DNA of 64,000 nt, from the NCBI GenBank assembly GCA_010015655.1, contig ML976656.1, positions 802,853 through 866,852 of the forward strand. The letters are read 5' to 3'. The position numbers were made by a program, and so were the translations under genes. Source of the stretch: Bimuria novae-zelandiae CBS 107.79 (Eukaryota > Ascomycota > Dothideomycetes > Pleosporales > Didymosphaeriaceae). Positions 19,573 to 31,925 of the stretch are shown piece by piece (the first letter of the stretch is position 1; every line of letters begins with the position of its first letter). The notes under the pieces are model-generated. The model was given only the letters and a program-made list of their open reading frames with translations, did no database searches and was not told where the DNA came from.

Positions 19573-21747
19573 CTACCTATGCGACTGATACCCCCTCCAC
19601 GCCCTGCCCATCCAGTCCGGCTCATCATCTGCCAGCGTCGCACACCAAGGACTCTCATCAACCCCATACGGCATAAGCGGCAAGTCGTAAGGCAACCTCC
19701 ACCCCACGACCGTCTTCTTCCCCTCCACCCCTCCAACCGCAGCCTTCACGTCTTCCTCACCCGGGCCATCCCTCCCAAACACTGGTACCATAACACACTC
19801 GCCCTCTCCCTCCAACTTCTCCCCTGGACCCTCGCGAGATCGTCCGAGGAAGAGTCCTGGCCACACCACCACGCCGACCTCATAGCTCTGCACCCACACC
19901 TTCTCCTTCGCACTCAACACATCGCCCCACGCCTGCTTACTCAAATTCGCGCTCGTCAGCATAGCCCAATCAATCACGCTCCGCTCGGCGTCCGCGAAGC
20001 GTATATACGTCTTGATGTGCGGGGCAGCGGGGCCCCTGTGCGCCTCCCTCTTCACCACCGCCTCCTTCTCCATCAAAGCGGAATCAGGAACCGCAGAAGA
20101 CGAGGCAAAGTCGAGGTGGTGCGACGTCCAATGGCACAGCAAGGGACGCAGATAAGCGAGTTGTTTTTGCTGCGCGGGGGAGGAGAGTTTGGTGTGGATG
20201 GAGGAGCCGGAGGCGTAGCCGTCGAGGGAGGCGCGGATTTCGGGGGCGGTGGGGAAGATTAGGGAGAGGGGGAGGTCGGCGTTTCCAGAGCCTCCTTTTG
20301 GGAGGGAAGAGGCTTTTGTGAAGGGTGTGGAGGGCTGGGGTGGGGATGCCTGGGTAAGGGTTAGTTAGCGGGGTAGGATAGAGAGAGGTCTGTATGGTGC
20401 CACCGAAGATAGTGAAGTTGTTGTTTGGGGTGCGCAGGAAGGGTGGTGATGAGAGTAGTGTAAGATATGAGATGTATATGGGGAGACGTACCGTTTTGCT
20501 CAGTACAGACTGGAAGTTCTTGAGCCACTTTGTGTCCGCGCCGAGGGTGGCTATCGAGGAGACTTGGACGATAAGGTTGGGCGAAGCACCTGAGGGCGAT
20601 GGACGGGACGGTATACTTGAGAGTATCTCTTTGAGACCGAGCCAGCCAAATGACGTCTGTAGAGAAGGGTTTGCAGCGCCCGGTTTTTGGCGCGAGGGCA
20701 CGCTTCCCAGGAACGCCGCGCGGATAGCGGAGAAGTCATAGTTTAACAATACTTCTGTTAGGTTACTAATTCGCTTGCCATATGCATTGAGGTAGGAGAA
20801 GAGATCCTTCTTGAAGCGCTCGCCACTACCGATGGGAAACGCACTACCCTCAGCGGAGGCATTCGAGGAAGCGGGCTGGAGAAGAGGCAAAAGTGGCGAA
20901 CGCCAGACGCCTTGTGTCATGTTTCCCCAGTCTCGCTCGATCATATTGGCGGTGTGGATTATGAGCTGCGCCGTGTCGTCGTGTCGGAGTAGAATAAGCA
21001 TCTTGGAGTGGTGCGTGCCGAATGGGTCAGGCATGCAAGCCGATATGAGCTGAATGTTTGGGTAGCGCTCTGCCACTTCCTGCATGATGTTATAACCCAT
21101 CACACACATTGCATTAGTAGCGGTACATACCATCAAGTTGATTCTGTTCGCGTCTTCACTCTTCCAGAAGCCATGCACAATCTTGACCTTCACCATGTGC
21201 CTCACATCTGGATCAAAGTGTTTCCTGTTCTTATCAGTCCCGTACCTACTTCATGATGTAAACGCAACAACACTTACATTACGAAATCCAGATCGAATAA
21301 GAAATTAAAGTTCCAGCATTCTTTGATCATCGGATCTCCCAAGAGATCCCTCAGCTCCACCGTATCCACATTCTGCTCACTCCCCAAATCTCTGATTTTC
21401 GTAAGTTGAATAGGCGAAGCAATAACTCTCGTGGTGGCTCCATCTGCTTTGCGGACATAGGTCCCTTCCGTAATTGTCGTCGTCAGCTCCTTCCCGTTTG
21501 GCGTAGGTGTTTGTTTAGTCACGTGCGCATCCGCTTCCACTCGCGGCGTTGATGGCGGCGGCGTGCGAGACCTCCTGCGCCTGGACGCCGGCGGACTAAT
21601 GGGCCGCTGTAAGCTTGTAGCGATCTGTTTGCCCGCAGTGACGTTGTTTGAGGGGGAGGATGGTGTGCTGCCTGTTTCCGCCGCGACATCCAATTCGAGC
21701 TTCCGCCGTTTGTTCGGAGGGCTATCGTCCTCGTGCTCTACCTTCAT
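19573..21747 (-). CDS. TDP1: Tyrosyl-DNA phosphodiesterase 1
   Basis: Tdp1 hydrolyses the bond between DNA 3' ends and trapped topoisomerase I in the nucleus. Exons are 21747-21278, 21224-20492 and 20349-19573, giving 659 residues, somewhat longer than the yeast and human proteins. A disordered N-terminus contains a basic cluster (NKRRK) that could be a nuclear signal. The first HKD motif lies in THHSKMLILLRHDD, followed by IIHTANMIERDW. The second is HIKTYIRF, followed by TSANLSKQAWG. The C-terminal region includes the family's LPYDLPLMPY stretch. The second intron (142 bp) is longer than its neighbours and reads open in places, so automated prediction could retain it. Confidence 0.93.
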
Positions 21748-22350
21748 CGTTCCCGGGAGCAGGAGCTGCGGCCTTTATGGTGATCTTGCGAGTTGATGGA
21801 GGATGGTCCGGGACGCGCGATGGGGTGTCGAGTGAAGCCTTCCGGATTAGGCGAGCAAAGGTAAAGGCGTTAACGATCGCACACATCATGGTGATCTGTG
21901 GGTACGTGCAATCATATGCACTGTATAATAATTTCGGCCGCTACATCGCCGAGCCTGGGTCAACAGTGTATTCACGTCTAAGATAGGACAGCAGAAATCT
22001 ATCATCGAGTAGCCTATCCGTTGTGTTCTTATCGCCGTCGCGGCGCATCATCACAGAGGCTTTTTTTCAAAGGCATCGAGTCACATTGTAAGAAGAATTA
22101 ATTGGAAGCATGATTGGCTATCATTTCTGCGATCTACAAATAGGAGCAGACCTAAACTCTATAGCCAACTTTTAGGCACCGAAGCCACTCTTCCAAAACC
22201 GCGAAATCCGTATGATCGTCATGAGGATTCGCATGCCCTCCAACGAACGCTTGAAGAGAACAAAATTACTACGCCAGATGAAGGTGTAGATACCCAAACG
22301 CCGTGTCGCTCATGGTTGATGACAAGGAAAGAGATGAACAGGAGAGAGGC
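21748..22350. other. Intergenic, TDP1 promoter to OLE1 3' end
   Basis: Both flanking genes are on the minus strand. The segment contains the TDP1 promoter and the OLE1 3' UTR, with an AT-richer stretch around 22060-22150. No gene is supported. Confidence 0.5.
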
Positions 22351-23860
22351 TCATGCCGCGCTTGCGCTGACCATCGGCTGTTGGACCTTGGTGACCTGGT
22401 TACCAGCGCGGATGATTGGGTTGCCAGCCTCATCCTTGGCCATGACGCCCTCCTTGTTCTCCTTCTGGGCGCGCTTCCAGATCTCAACCTCGCATCCGCC
22501 ACGAATGACACCCACCCTCATGGTGGAAAGGAGATTGTGGGCGGCGTTGGAGTGCAGGTAGACACCACCGTTGAACATAGCGGTAGCGTCCTTGCCGATA
22601 CCACTGCCGATGAGCGCCCTGCCACCCGGGTGCTCGCTGATGAAGTCGGTTACATCATGTACGATACCGGCAACAGCGACAAGGCCACGACCGTTCTTGG
22701 CTTGCTCGACATAGTCATCCCACTCGATAACGGGAAGCTGGTCGAGAGGGACACCCCAATCGAGTCCGGCGCGCTTCTGGTCGAGCTTCTTCTGGAGCTG
22801 CTGAACGCGGCCCTTCTCGATTTCGTTGGAGCGGAACTCCTTGAGGTTGGAGGCGAGACCCAGCTTGCTCCAGAGCCAGATGCTCCACTTGGTGGGGTCG
22901 TACTGGTGCCACTCGATGGCATTGCGGTAGTCCGAGGGGAACTCGTGGTGGAAGTTGTGGTAGCCCTCACCGAGAGTGACAAGCGCAGTGATGACGTGAT
23001 CCCTGGGGCTGTTGCGGTCGTCGAAAGGCTGGTCACCAAGCCAATGAGCGAGCGAGTTGACGCAGAAGGTAGCCTGCTGGACGAAGAAGATGCGGAGGAT
23101 ACCAGCGTAGATGAAGCCACCCAGGTAGTCACCCCAGCCGAGTCCAGCAACAAGAGTCGGAAAGATCAAGCCCATGAAGAACACAACCTTCAGGTAGTGC
23201 TTGTGCTGCCAGACAACAACGGGGTCTTCGTTCAAGTCGGTGATGTCGGTACGGCCTATGCGCTTGGGGTTCTGCTTCATGACCATCCATCCGAGATGGC
23301 TGTACATGAGGCCCTTGCGAACGCTGTAGGGATCCTTCTGGGTGTCGGTATAACGGTGGTGGGCACGGTGGTCACGGCTCCACCAACGGATGGAACCTTC
23401 GACGGCACCACCACCAACGCCAGCGAGGAAGATCTTGAGCGGGAGGGATGCGTTGTACGACTTGTGTGCCCAAAGACGATGGTAACCAGCAGTGATGCCG
23501 AGACCAGTCCAGAAGTAGTAAATGACAGCCCAGGCGGCGGTTGGTAAGCGGAGAGGAGTCCAGAAGGCGGCGACGCAGCCCATCATGGGGATACCGATGA
23601 TGAGGAAAACCTAACGACAGGTGTTAGCAACTCGTCCGAGGATCGCCTGCACAGTTGCGGGAACTTACGTTCAGCCAATTGACATGCTTGTACCAATTCT
23701 CCCTGGTGATAGGAAGATCTGTAATATGCGGCTTCTTGGGGTCATATTTCGAGTTGCGGTTTGGCTCAGTGGTGCTGGCCATGGCAGCGCCGTGTGGCTG
23801 TGAGTTCATGAACTGGGGGTCGACGGCGTGCTCGGCCTCGACAGGCTGGTGAGAGGGCAT
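22351..23860 (-). CDS. OLE1: Delta-9 acyl-CoA desaturase fused to cytochrome b5
   Basis: This ER-membrane enzyme inserts the first double bond into palmitoyl- and stearoyl-CoA and uses its own cytochrome b5 domain as electron donor. Exons are 23860-23669 and 23610-22351, giving 483 residues. The three histidine boxes are present: HRLWAH, HRAHH and HNFHH. Hydrophobic segments flank them. The C-terminal b5 domain carries the heme motif HPGG (in [15 protein letters not shown]). The N-terminus is hydrophilic. A 414-codon open frame on the opposite strand is a codon-bias shadow. It is one of three acyl-CoA genes in the window. Confidence 0.95.
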
Positions 23861-26800
23861 TTTGGCGGGGCGGTGTGTGGGTGGAGGAGGAAAAGCGAAG
23901 GTTTAAGTAAGATTTTGAGGAACTGCAAATCCTCTCTGGCTGGGCGTTCAATAAGCTAAGCTAAAGACGCACCAGTTGCCTGCAACTCAGTAACGATGGG
24001 CACCACGCACGAGGCGATAACTTGTTGGGAGGGGGAGAGGGAAGGGTTGAGAGTGGAGGGAAGGAGCAAGGCAGGCAGTGCCGATGATAAAGGCGGTGGA
24101 ATGGAAAGAACCGGGGTGAGGGTCCGAAATGTTGAACCCCAACAACCATGCAAGCGAGGTACCTTGCATCAATGCATCGAGAGCTTTCGAGACCCCCAGC
24201 GCTCGTCACTTAACGCATTCTCGGCCTAGCGCATCTCTGCCATTCGCCGGCTCAGGGTCTCGCACGGCCGCAGACGTGGCTTGGGTGGGTAACGGCGTTA
24301 AAAGAATTTTGGAGCGGCGGCACCCCGCCGATCGCGACGTCGAGAAGCATAGACAAGTGGCAAAACGCTGTGCATGAATCACTTGCTTGACGCAAACACT
24401 CCGTCTTTGACAATCGCAGCTCGCCAGATGTTTACATGGCGCTACTCGTAACATTGCCAGTGCGCTGTGGGTCGCGCTGTCTATCAGGGTCACTGCAGAG
24501 GATGAATTGTAGAGTAATGCCGAGTCGGTGACAGGTTCCGCTTCCGAGCTTCGGCGAGGGTTCCCCCGCCCCTCTCACACCTCTCACGCCATGCTGTGGT
24601 GATGCCATTGAATGCACTCTTGAGTCCGGAGTCGTTGCCTAACGCGCAACCAGACGGACTGAGCCGCAGCCATCCGCGCGCGTTTCAGACAAGTTGTGGT
24701 TGAGAATCTGCAGTCGTGCCCCAGGGGGACGCAATACGCTGCATGCTGACCAACAGAGACCACCATCGCTATCTGCTGTTCTACCTTCTCGCATGTGCTT
24801 TCGATAACACACCATCGTCAACACATTTGGTTCAATGCTTGTTCCATGCCTCATGCGAGCCATGACGACGTGTTGTCGTGATTCACCAGTGCCGTTCCTT
24901 CGCCGCTGTCCAGGGCCCTCGCAAGCTTAACCTAACTGCGCGTAGTTTACCACGGTAGGTTCTCAACACCAACGCAGCCTTATCAAGTGCTGTAGAAGAC
25001 TGATGCCGGTTCACTGTACCTCTGCTGCACTTCCGTTGTGTCATACGAAGCATTCATATGTCATCTCACCTTCATATGATACTCCCTCGCTAAGCTCTTC
25101 TCTTGTCTGTGATGACAGCAAACCTCTTGATGGGAGCTGCGTATACCTGCGGCGCATGAGACCAACAGGTCTACCAGCAAGGGGGCCTTGTTGCCAGTCC
25201 CGCTTCTGAACGATAGTTCGCCATCGAATTACATGCTACCCAAAAAACTCCCGGGTCTTTTGAGCTAAGCTTCAGCAATAGCCTGCACTTCAAAACTTGA
25301 GCAATATCTTGCAGGAACCCACACTCGCCAAGAAACCACCCCATTGGGTGTTCAAAACTGTCAAGAAACCGGAAAGAAGCTGCGCAAAATCTCGCTGAGA
25401 TCCACAGTTTCCCAGAAACTACTTGATTAGGCAGTTTCAAAACTGTCAAGCGAGCAGTCCATGCCCAGGTCGGATCTCTTTGGAAATACGCGCATATCTC
25501 TTTCAGTAATAAGAATCACACCTGGATTTCCTTCCCAGAGTGTTGACACAGTGAGTGAACTCATTGTGTATACGCAACGAACAAAACCTGTTTGCGCGCA
25601 TATCTCCTCAGTATTCACAGTTTATGCGCTGCCGTCCAGGCCGGCAATCTCTACGCGGCGTAAGTTTCCAATGTTTGGACCAAAGAAACTCACCAATTCA
25701 AATATATTGCTGTCAGCCCCATCCTTTTCGAATGCTTTGCTGAAATATCGCCGCATAGGTACGACTGTGGGTAGTGCGACTGCATGTGTACAAGAAAGTA
25801 GAGAACTCATGTTTCCCGCCAAGCCCTGTACAACCAATTTCAGACACCAACTTGAGCAACGGCGAACACGCGGAGTAATCGCTGGCTCTACAGGTACTTA
25901 AGTACTCAGAGCAGTGCGAGTCATGAAATCTCTGGCTACCAGGGCTGCCAGCATCGGACAGGCCACCGAAGTAGACGTAGGGAACCATCCGCGCGCGCCT
26001 CCGTATGCAGGAGAGCAACTGAGATCCTTCGGAATCCGGCGAAGATGCTTCTCAAACTCTTCGACATTTCGTTTGGACAAAGTCGCCGGCCCCTCGAGTA
26101 GGATACAGATGGTCTACAGCGGTCTTCCACGTCGGAGGAGCCCGGGTCACGTGCCCAACCTCGTTTTGCAGCGCGAAATCTAATCCTTATCAGTGGTGTT
26201 TGTGTGGCTTTTAGCAACACGACGTGGCGCGCACCCCAACTCGGTCCTAGCTCACTTTCACTAAGAACTCAGCTGGCGGAGGGTAGCGACGCTTCGGCAA
26301 CCTCCAAAAGCCTCGCTGCACCGGAAAGTTGTTAAAGCTATCTGCGATGGTGTTTGCCCGATCAGGGCGTCTATGCATGTTGTATTTCTTCTTCTTGGAG
26401 TCTCTTGGAAGTCTGGTCCTGCACAGGTGGGCGGAAAAGCTAATCCCCAGGATCAGATGGAGGTCTCCGTAATCGCAAATAGTTCACGATAAAGCCTGTC
26501 GGCACGCAAAATCTATAAGAGTTTCATCCGCCTCCGTATGCTGGACCACGCGCATCGTGAACCAGCTTTACAGCTCTCCTCATCCTTTTGGAGATCGACG
26601 CACACCCTTTGCTCCCGCGTGAAGATCCCCGCATCTAACGAAGGCCATCCTATCTCGAGATAGACGCGATCTTTAGGTCTTACTAGCGCTCCCAGCCTAT
26701 CTACAATATTCGCGGGCATCAACCACACATCTGGATACTTTGACGATCAATTCAGCCATCGACTTCATCGCCTCTATCTTGCCTCTCACAGTTCTCAGAC

Positions 26801-26902
26801 TTATCAGATCTAGGCGATTGTGGTAGCGCCGAGATAGCCTCAGTCGCGTGAAGTATTGAAATAGTCCACAGGTTCCACCAAACCCTAGTCAAAAGTGACA
26901 AA
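23861..26902. other. 3-kb gene-poor region with worn repeats
   Basis: The left part, to about 24150, should be the OLE1 leader and promoter. It has no minus-strand ATG for some 280 bp before the start codon. Beyond that I see only short, motif-free open frames on both strands. The interval 25280-25900 contains diverged repeats, listed separately. Several minus-strand frames between 25700 and 26740 look faintly protein-like but are broken by stops, so this may be decayed coding or transposon DNA. The last 200 bp form the permease promoter. Confidence 0.5.
25281..25450. repeat. Two diverged 85-bp tandem copies
   Basis: Copies at 25281-25365 and 25366-25450 both end TTCAAAACTGTCAAG and share an aligned core (AGAAACCACCCCATTGGG versus AGAAACTACTTGATTAGG). 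The differences there are mostly C-to-T or G-to-A, in CpA-type contexts, as expected after repeat-induced point mutation. Outside the core, identity is poor. Confidence 0.55.
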
Positions 26903-28879
26903 ATGGCTATCCCGGATCGCATTGGACCCGATCATGGCCCCAAGCGAAGCTTTGGAGACAAAGCTCGTCGCCTGGTGAAGGCTTTCACGACGAAGTACGC
27001 ACTCTCCTTGATTGGGGAGACGCCCGATGCTAATGACAATGCAGAGAGGGACTCATCGGAACCTACGACTATGCATTCTTGTTCAAGCCAAACCTCCCGT
27101 TCATCAAGCGGGAACGGCGAGCAGCACCATTTTTTGGACTCCACGATCGGATGCCAATTTTCCTCGCTCTTCTGCTTGGGTTTCAGCATGCTCTTGCCAT
27201 GTTGGCAGGTATCATTACGCCGCCCATCATCCTTTCAGGCGCGGCGAACTTCACATTAGACATGCAGCAATATCTCGTATCGACTTCGCTGATCGTCTGC
27301 GGTATCCTCTCCATCGTCCAGATCTCCCGCTTCCACGTCTACAAAACCAATTACTACATCGGAACCGGACTCATTTCAGTGGTCGGTACTTCATTCGCCA
27401 CAATTCCGATCGCTACCGGAGCTCTTGCTCAGATGTACGAAACTGGTTTCTGTCCGACCGATGCGGATGGTAACAAACTCCCTTGCCCGGATGGCTACGG
27501 TGCCATCCTCGGCACACAATGCGTCTGCGCTCTCCTTGAAATTCTGATGTCGTTCACGCCACCCAAGATCCTCAAGCGCATCTTCCCTCCATTGGTCACT
27601 GGTCCGACGGTCATGCTCATCGGCATCCACCTCATCGAGACAGGCTTCAAGAACTGGGCAGGTGGAAGCAACGCCTGCGCCGACCGACCCGAGTCTGGCC
27701 TCTTCCAACTCTGCCCAACCATCAACGCACCTCACCCGCTTCCCTGGGGCAGCGCCGAATTCATCGGGCTCGGATTCTCCGTCTTCATCACCATTATCAT
27801 CTGCGAACGCTTTGGTGCGCCCATCATGAAGTCCACCGCTGTCGTCGTCGGTCTACTCGTCGGATGTATCATCGCGGGCGCGTGCGGCTACTTTGACCGG
27901 AGGTCCATTGACTCCTCCCCCGCCGTGTCCTTCATCTGGGTGCACACATTCAAGCTCTCTGTGTACGGTCCCATTGTTCTGCCACTGATGGCCGTGTACA
28001 TGGTCCTCGCTATGGAGGCTATGGGAGACATCACCGCCACATGCGATGTCTCGCGCCTCGACGTCGACGGCGAGCTCTTCGACTCGCGCATCCAGGGCGG
28101 TATCCTCGCTGACGGACTCAACGGTACGTCGATCACTCTACTATCCACATCCGCCCTAACATATGCTGACTGACTTTGGCAGGCGTTGTCGCCGGCCTCT
28201 GCACCATAACCCCCATGTCCGTCTTTGCGCAAAACAACGGCGTCATCGCCCTCACGCGCTGCGCAAACCGCAAAGCCGGCTACGCCGCCTGCTTCTGGCT
28301 CATCGTTATGGGCGTCTTCGCAAAGTTCGCCGCCGCCCTCGTCGCCATCCCCAGCGCAGTCCTCGGCGGGATGACAACCTTTTTGTTCAGCGCCGTCACC
28401 GTGTCCGGTATAAGAATTATCTCGACAATCAACTTCACGCGACGGAATCGGTTTATTTTAACCGCGGGTTTGACGATCGGAATGGGCGCGACGATGGTGC
28501 CTGAGTGAGTCCCCATATTTTCTTGCCTGTCTCCCTACCCCACCCGGGGCGGTCAGAGAGAGCGATAGAGTGCCAACGCTAACGCGTGTTAAACAGCTGG
28601 TTCTCCTACGTCTTCACCTACGACGGACCCAACCACTCCCTCCTCGGCTTCTACAACGCCATCCAGCTCGTGTGCGAAACCGGCTTCGCCATTGTCGCCT
28701 TCATTAACTTGGTGCTCAACCTTATCCTTCCTGAGGAGATCGAGGACGAGGAGACGCCCGAGTTCACGGCTAACGAGGCGGACGAGGCGGCGGATCGGGA
28801 GGAGTGGGAACGCATCAATCGGGGCAAGGGGAGCGAGGAGGGCGAGGCTGAGGCCGAGGTTGCGGCTGTGAAAGCCTAG
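26903..28879 (+). CDS. Purine permease, nucleobase-ascorbate transporter family
   Basis: This is a plasma-membrane proton symporter for purines, most like the fungal uric acid/xanthine carriers UapA and UapC. Exons are 26903-26994, 27045-28123, 28183-28504 and 28597-28879, giving 591 residues. The first 50-bp intron restores FTTKEGLIGTYDYAFLF, a conserved lead-in. The family's QH motif is in GFQHALAML. The signature Q-N-x-G-x4-T-R appears as QNNGVIALTR. About a dozen membrane segments are evident, and the cytoplasmic tail is very acidic (EEIEDEETPEF). Substrate choice cannot be read from these motifs alone, hence no gene symbol. Confidence 0.92.
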
Positions 28880-30780
28880 AAGAATGCCTGTGTTGAGTGT
28901 CTAGTAGGACGCGAGGCGATTCGCTTCTTTGGGGCCCTGAACAAAGGATAGGGGTTTTATGCTTGTATTGTTGTAAGATTTGTTGGGTTGGGTTGGGCAG
29001 GGCATGGTCTTTGGTGGTGTATATACCCTCGCTATTCTAGTTCCAGGTCGTTTCAAAAGTCTCCGCGAATTTACGATTTGCTCATGGTATATATACCTCG
29101 TGTGCAGGTTATACCTTCCATCGAAGTGACCGACCATGATACAGCCGACTTCGGTGCTGTGTAATGCTCTAGTGGGTACCTACATACTTCTTCCCCAAGA
29201 TCAAGGCTTGCTGAAGTATACATGTCTACCTTGTTACATATGTATCGTAAAGCACGGTAGGTGGTTGGGGCTCTGGCTCAAACATGGAAGGCGTAGTTCC
29301 ACTGTGTCGTGTACGGTGTACTCTACATCTCCAGAGACGAGACGAGATGATATGATAAGCTTTACCTAGCCTAGCCGTCCCGGACGGAAACGAAGGAAGC
29401 ACCAGGTACCTTTCGGTTGCGGCATTAATATAAATGAAGTAACTAGGGCGAGGATCTAGTAAGGCGTACGCAATTATACTTCAACAACGCGAGAGTGGAC
29501 CACAGAAGGCGAGCAATGGTCTTACCCAAGGCTGGATGGCGAAAGTATGTGAGACACGGAAGCCTTAAATGCACCCTGGAGAGAGGGAAGCTGGGGTGCA
29601 AGTATCCGAAACTAATTCTCGATTTGTGAGGTTGGTCTGGGGAGCGCTTAGGTCTACCTAGCGGGTGGATGAGCAAGCGTGGGGGTGCGAACTGTGGATT
29701 TGTCGGACTTTGCCACTCTGGTTGTCTCCAAGGTTCAAGTACCATCCCCATGGTTTGGCTCGTCTTAAGTTGACTCGATCTTCCATAAGCTATGTTCGGG
29801 AGTAGGATACACCTGATAAAGGTCGTTCTCGCTGTGAAGTGGCCATAATTTGTAGAGTTGTGGAGTGAACGCTCACCATCTCAACAGAGCCTCCTTGGCG
29901 CAGGAGGTATTGAGATGACATACGTAGGAATCGTATGAGAAGAAGCTCGTTTGTTAGAACAAATACCCGTGACGGAAGACGGCACCTAGATTGTATGTGA
30001 CGAAGATGTATTCCACAATTGCCTTCCTCGGTCGGGCCAACCAGCTGAAGTATCATCGGACGGTAGCAAGGCAGTTTAGGTGTGCCTACCGACCCATGCA
30101 CGGTACAGGACTCCGGAAGTGCGTGAGCCAGCTCCCCGTTCTTTGGGCGTAATGATCGCCAATAAGACAGGCGCAGCACAAGGGAACGGTTGGTGTCTAG
30201 GTGGGGCAGGGTCGGGTTCATGTCTGAGCATCGGGTGTTGCAGTCTACATTGACGCCTAAATGCTCTGTCAAGCATGCAGTCCCTTGCTCTGGCAGCCAC
30301 ATACAGCCCTCGAAGATGTGTTTGAGCATACGCCGTCGGAAAGCTGGATGTCGAGGATGTGTCTTCTCTTGGCGGCCTCAAAAATGCCGCGCTAATGTTA
30401 GGGCGATCGTCGATGAGTGCAGGCTATTGGCGTCGAGTTGAAACTGTGAGACGCGAGAACTGCTGGTTTCAATATGCTCTGCACACAAGTGAGCAACGAC
30501 TCAAGGAGAAAAGCTTGCTCCCGTGCGGTTCACACTAACCATCCCTTCAGAAGCTTTAGATAAGTAGTCTTGGACTAGGAATATTGTTCAGAAGCAACTC
30601 CGAGCCACTCACTCGAAGCGAGCGGGCGTCGCTTGCGTAAGTAAATATGACGACAACCCCCGGAAACAACAGCTCGAGGGAATCCGGATGGTCTCGTACC
30701 TCGCGGGGGCGTATACAACATGGTTAGGCTGCCGTGCCGTGTATGTGGCACGGCGGCTGCTCTGAGGACGGTCACATGCA
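28880..30780. other. Gene-poor region after the permease
   Basis: No gene is supported. A 179-codon minus-strand frame at 30329-29790 starts with ATG, but its product has no family features and overlaps other open frames, so I treat it as chance. T- and G-rich sequence after 28880 is the permease 3' UTR. Confidence 0.45.
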
Positions 30781-31925
30781 CGGATTATAGGACAACGCGA
30801 CAACGCGACAACGTTCGCGCTTGATTGAGGACGATCATCCGCTGATACGAGTCAACGGCTTGAAAAGCACGTGTTTGGAAAGTGAGGTTTGCCTCGAAGG
30901 AACTTGATTCGCTCGTGAAGAAAGACCGTATAATTCCCCACTGGCAGCGGTAGTCTAGCAGTCTGAGTTGCCACCGAGCCTTCCATCTCCTCTGTGACAA
31001 GAGACTTGAGTCGTTTTGCCAACCTGCCATACAGTATTCAAGTGTATAAGGGCGAGACTTTTCCCCCGGCGTCGTTCTTACACCATTCCGCCCTAGCTGC
31101 AACGTTCCTGCCCTCCGCATACGAGCCCTAACCAGAGCGGCGTTGGCACTACGAAGATCACGTTTTGCAGCAGCAACACCTCCACAGCAGCCACAGAACC
31201 ACACAACCAGGATTGTTACCGCGACCCCACGAGCGACTCGCTGAAAGCAGCTCTTTGCCCGTGTGTCCTCCATTGAAGCCGTTGTCACTCGTGGCTGCCC
31301 TCGCGCTACATACGTCCGTTGCCCCCGACGTGCGCAGGGGCTGCACCTGTTCACTGACGCCGTGGCGCTTTTTCTCTCGTCCCAAGACGCCTTGAACTGC
31401 ACACGACGCACTCTACGTCTGCGCGCTCTCACCCTGGTCGCTCCTCGCGTCTCCTCTTCGCTTCTGCGCCGTGTCTGCAGCATGCGTCTGTGAACACAAG
31501 TGACCAGCTAGCCAGACTGGGAAGGCACCATCCCGATATAATTTTCCCATTGACCACCCTACAGAGCGCGACCAAATCCTCCAGCCTCGCTGCTCGCTGC
31601 TCGCAAGCTGCGCTGAGGGTGCTCTGCTGTTTTATAGTTCGACGACTCGGCCGCTCACTACATTGATCCCTGTGCTGTTCACAGCATCCTGTGCCACGGT
31701 CCGTCTAAACTCAATTCAGACCTAACAACAGCCCGTCCGACGTCGACCCGTGGAACGTCACACATAGCTACTTTTACAGAATAAAGCTCACGCCTGAAGA
31801 AGCGTTAGTAAATTTTCACCTCACCGCTAGTCCACTGTGAATTATTAGATTCGACGTAACCGGACCAAGGTGGGTGTACGTTGCCACTCTACCTCGACAA
31901 CCCCACTCCTCATCAACTTGCCATC
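30781..31925 (+). promoter_or_regulatory. Long ATG-depleted leader of the PAS-domain gene
   Basis: Between the ATG at 30777 and the start codon at 31926 the plus strand has a single ATG, at 31482. It opens a three-codon uORF (ATG CGT CTG TGA, 31482-31493). More than ten ATGs would be expected by chance over 1.1 kb. A 232-codon minus-strand open frame (31483-30785) lies opposite and is probably a by-product of the same composition. This resembles the MSB2 and CreA leaders. Confidence 0.45.

Noticed and set aside
22303..23547. A 414-codon open frame on the plus strand opposite OLE1
   Set aside because: It lies exactly antisense to a well-supported desaturase. Its product is a Val/Leu/Asp-rich mirror of the codon usage, with no motif.
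29790..30329. A 179-codon minus-strand frame with an ATG start
   Set aside because: It has no family features, signal or intron context, and a second overlapping frame of similar quality. I treat it as chance.
30785..31483. A 232-codon minus-strand frame rich in Arg
   Set aside because: It covers the ATG-depleted leader of the PAS gene. The open frame probably results from that composition, and it has no domain.
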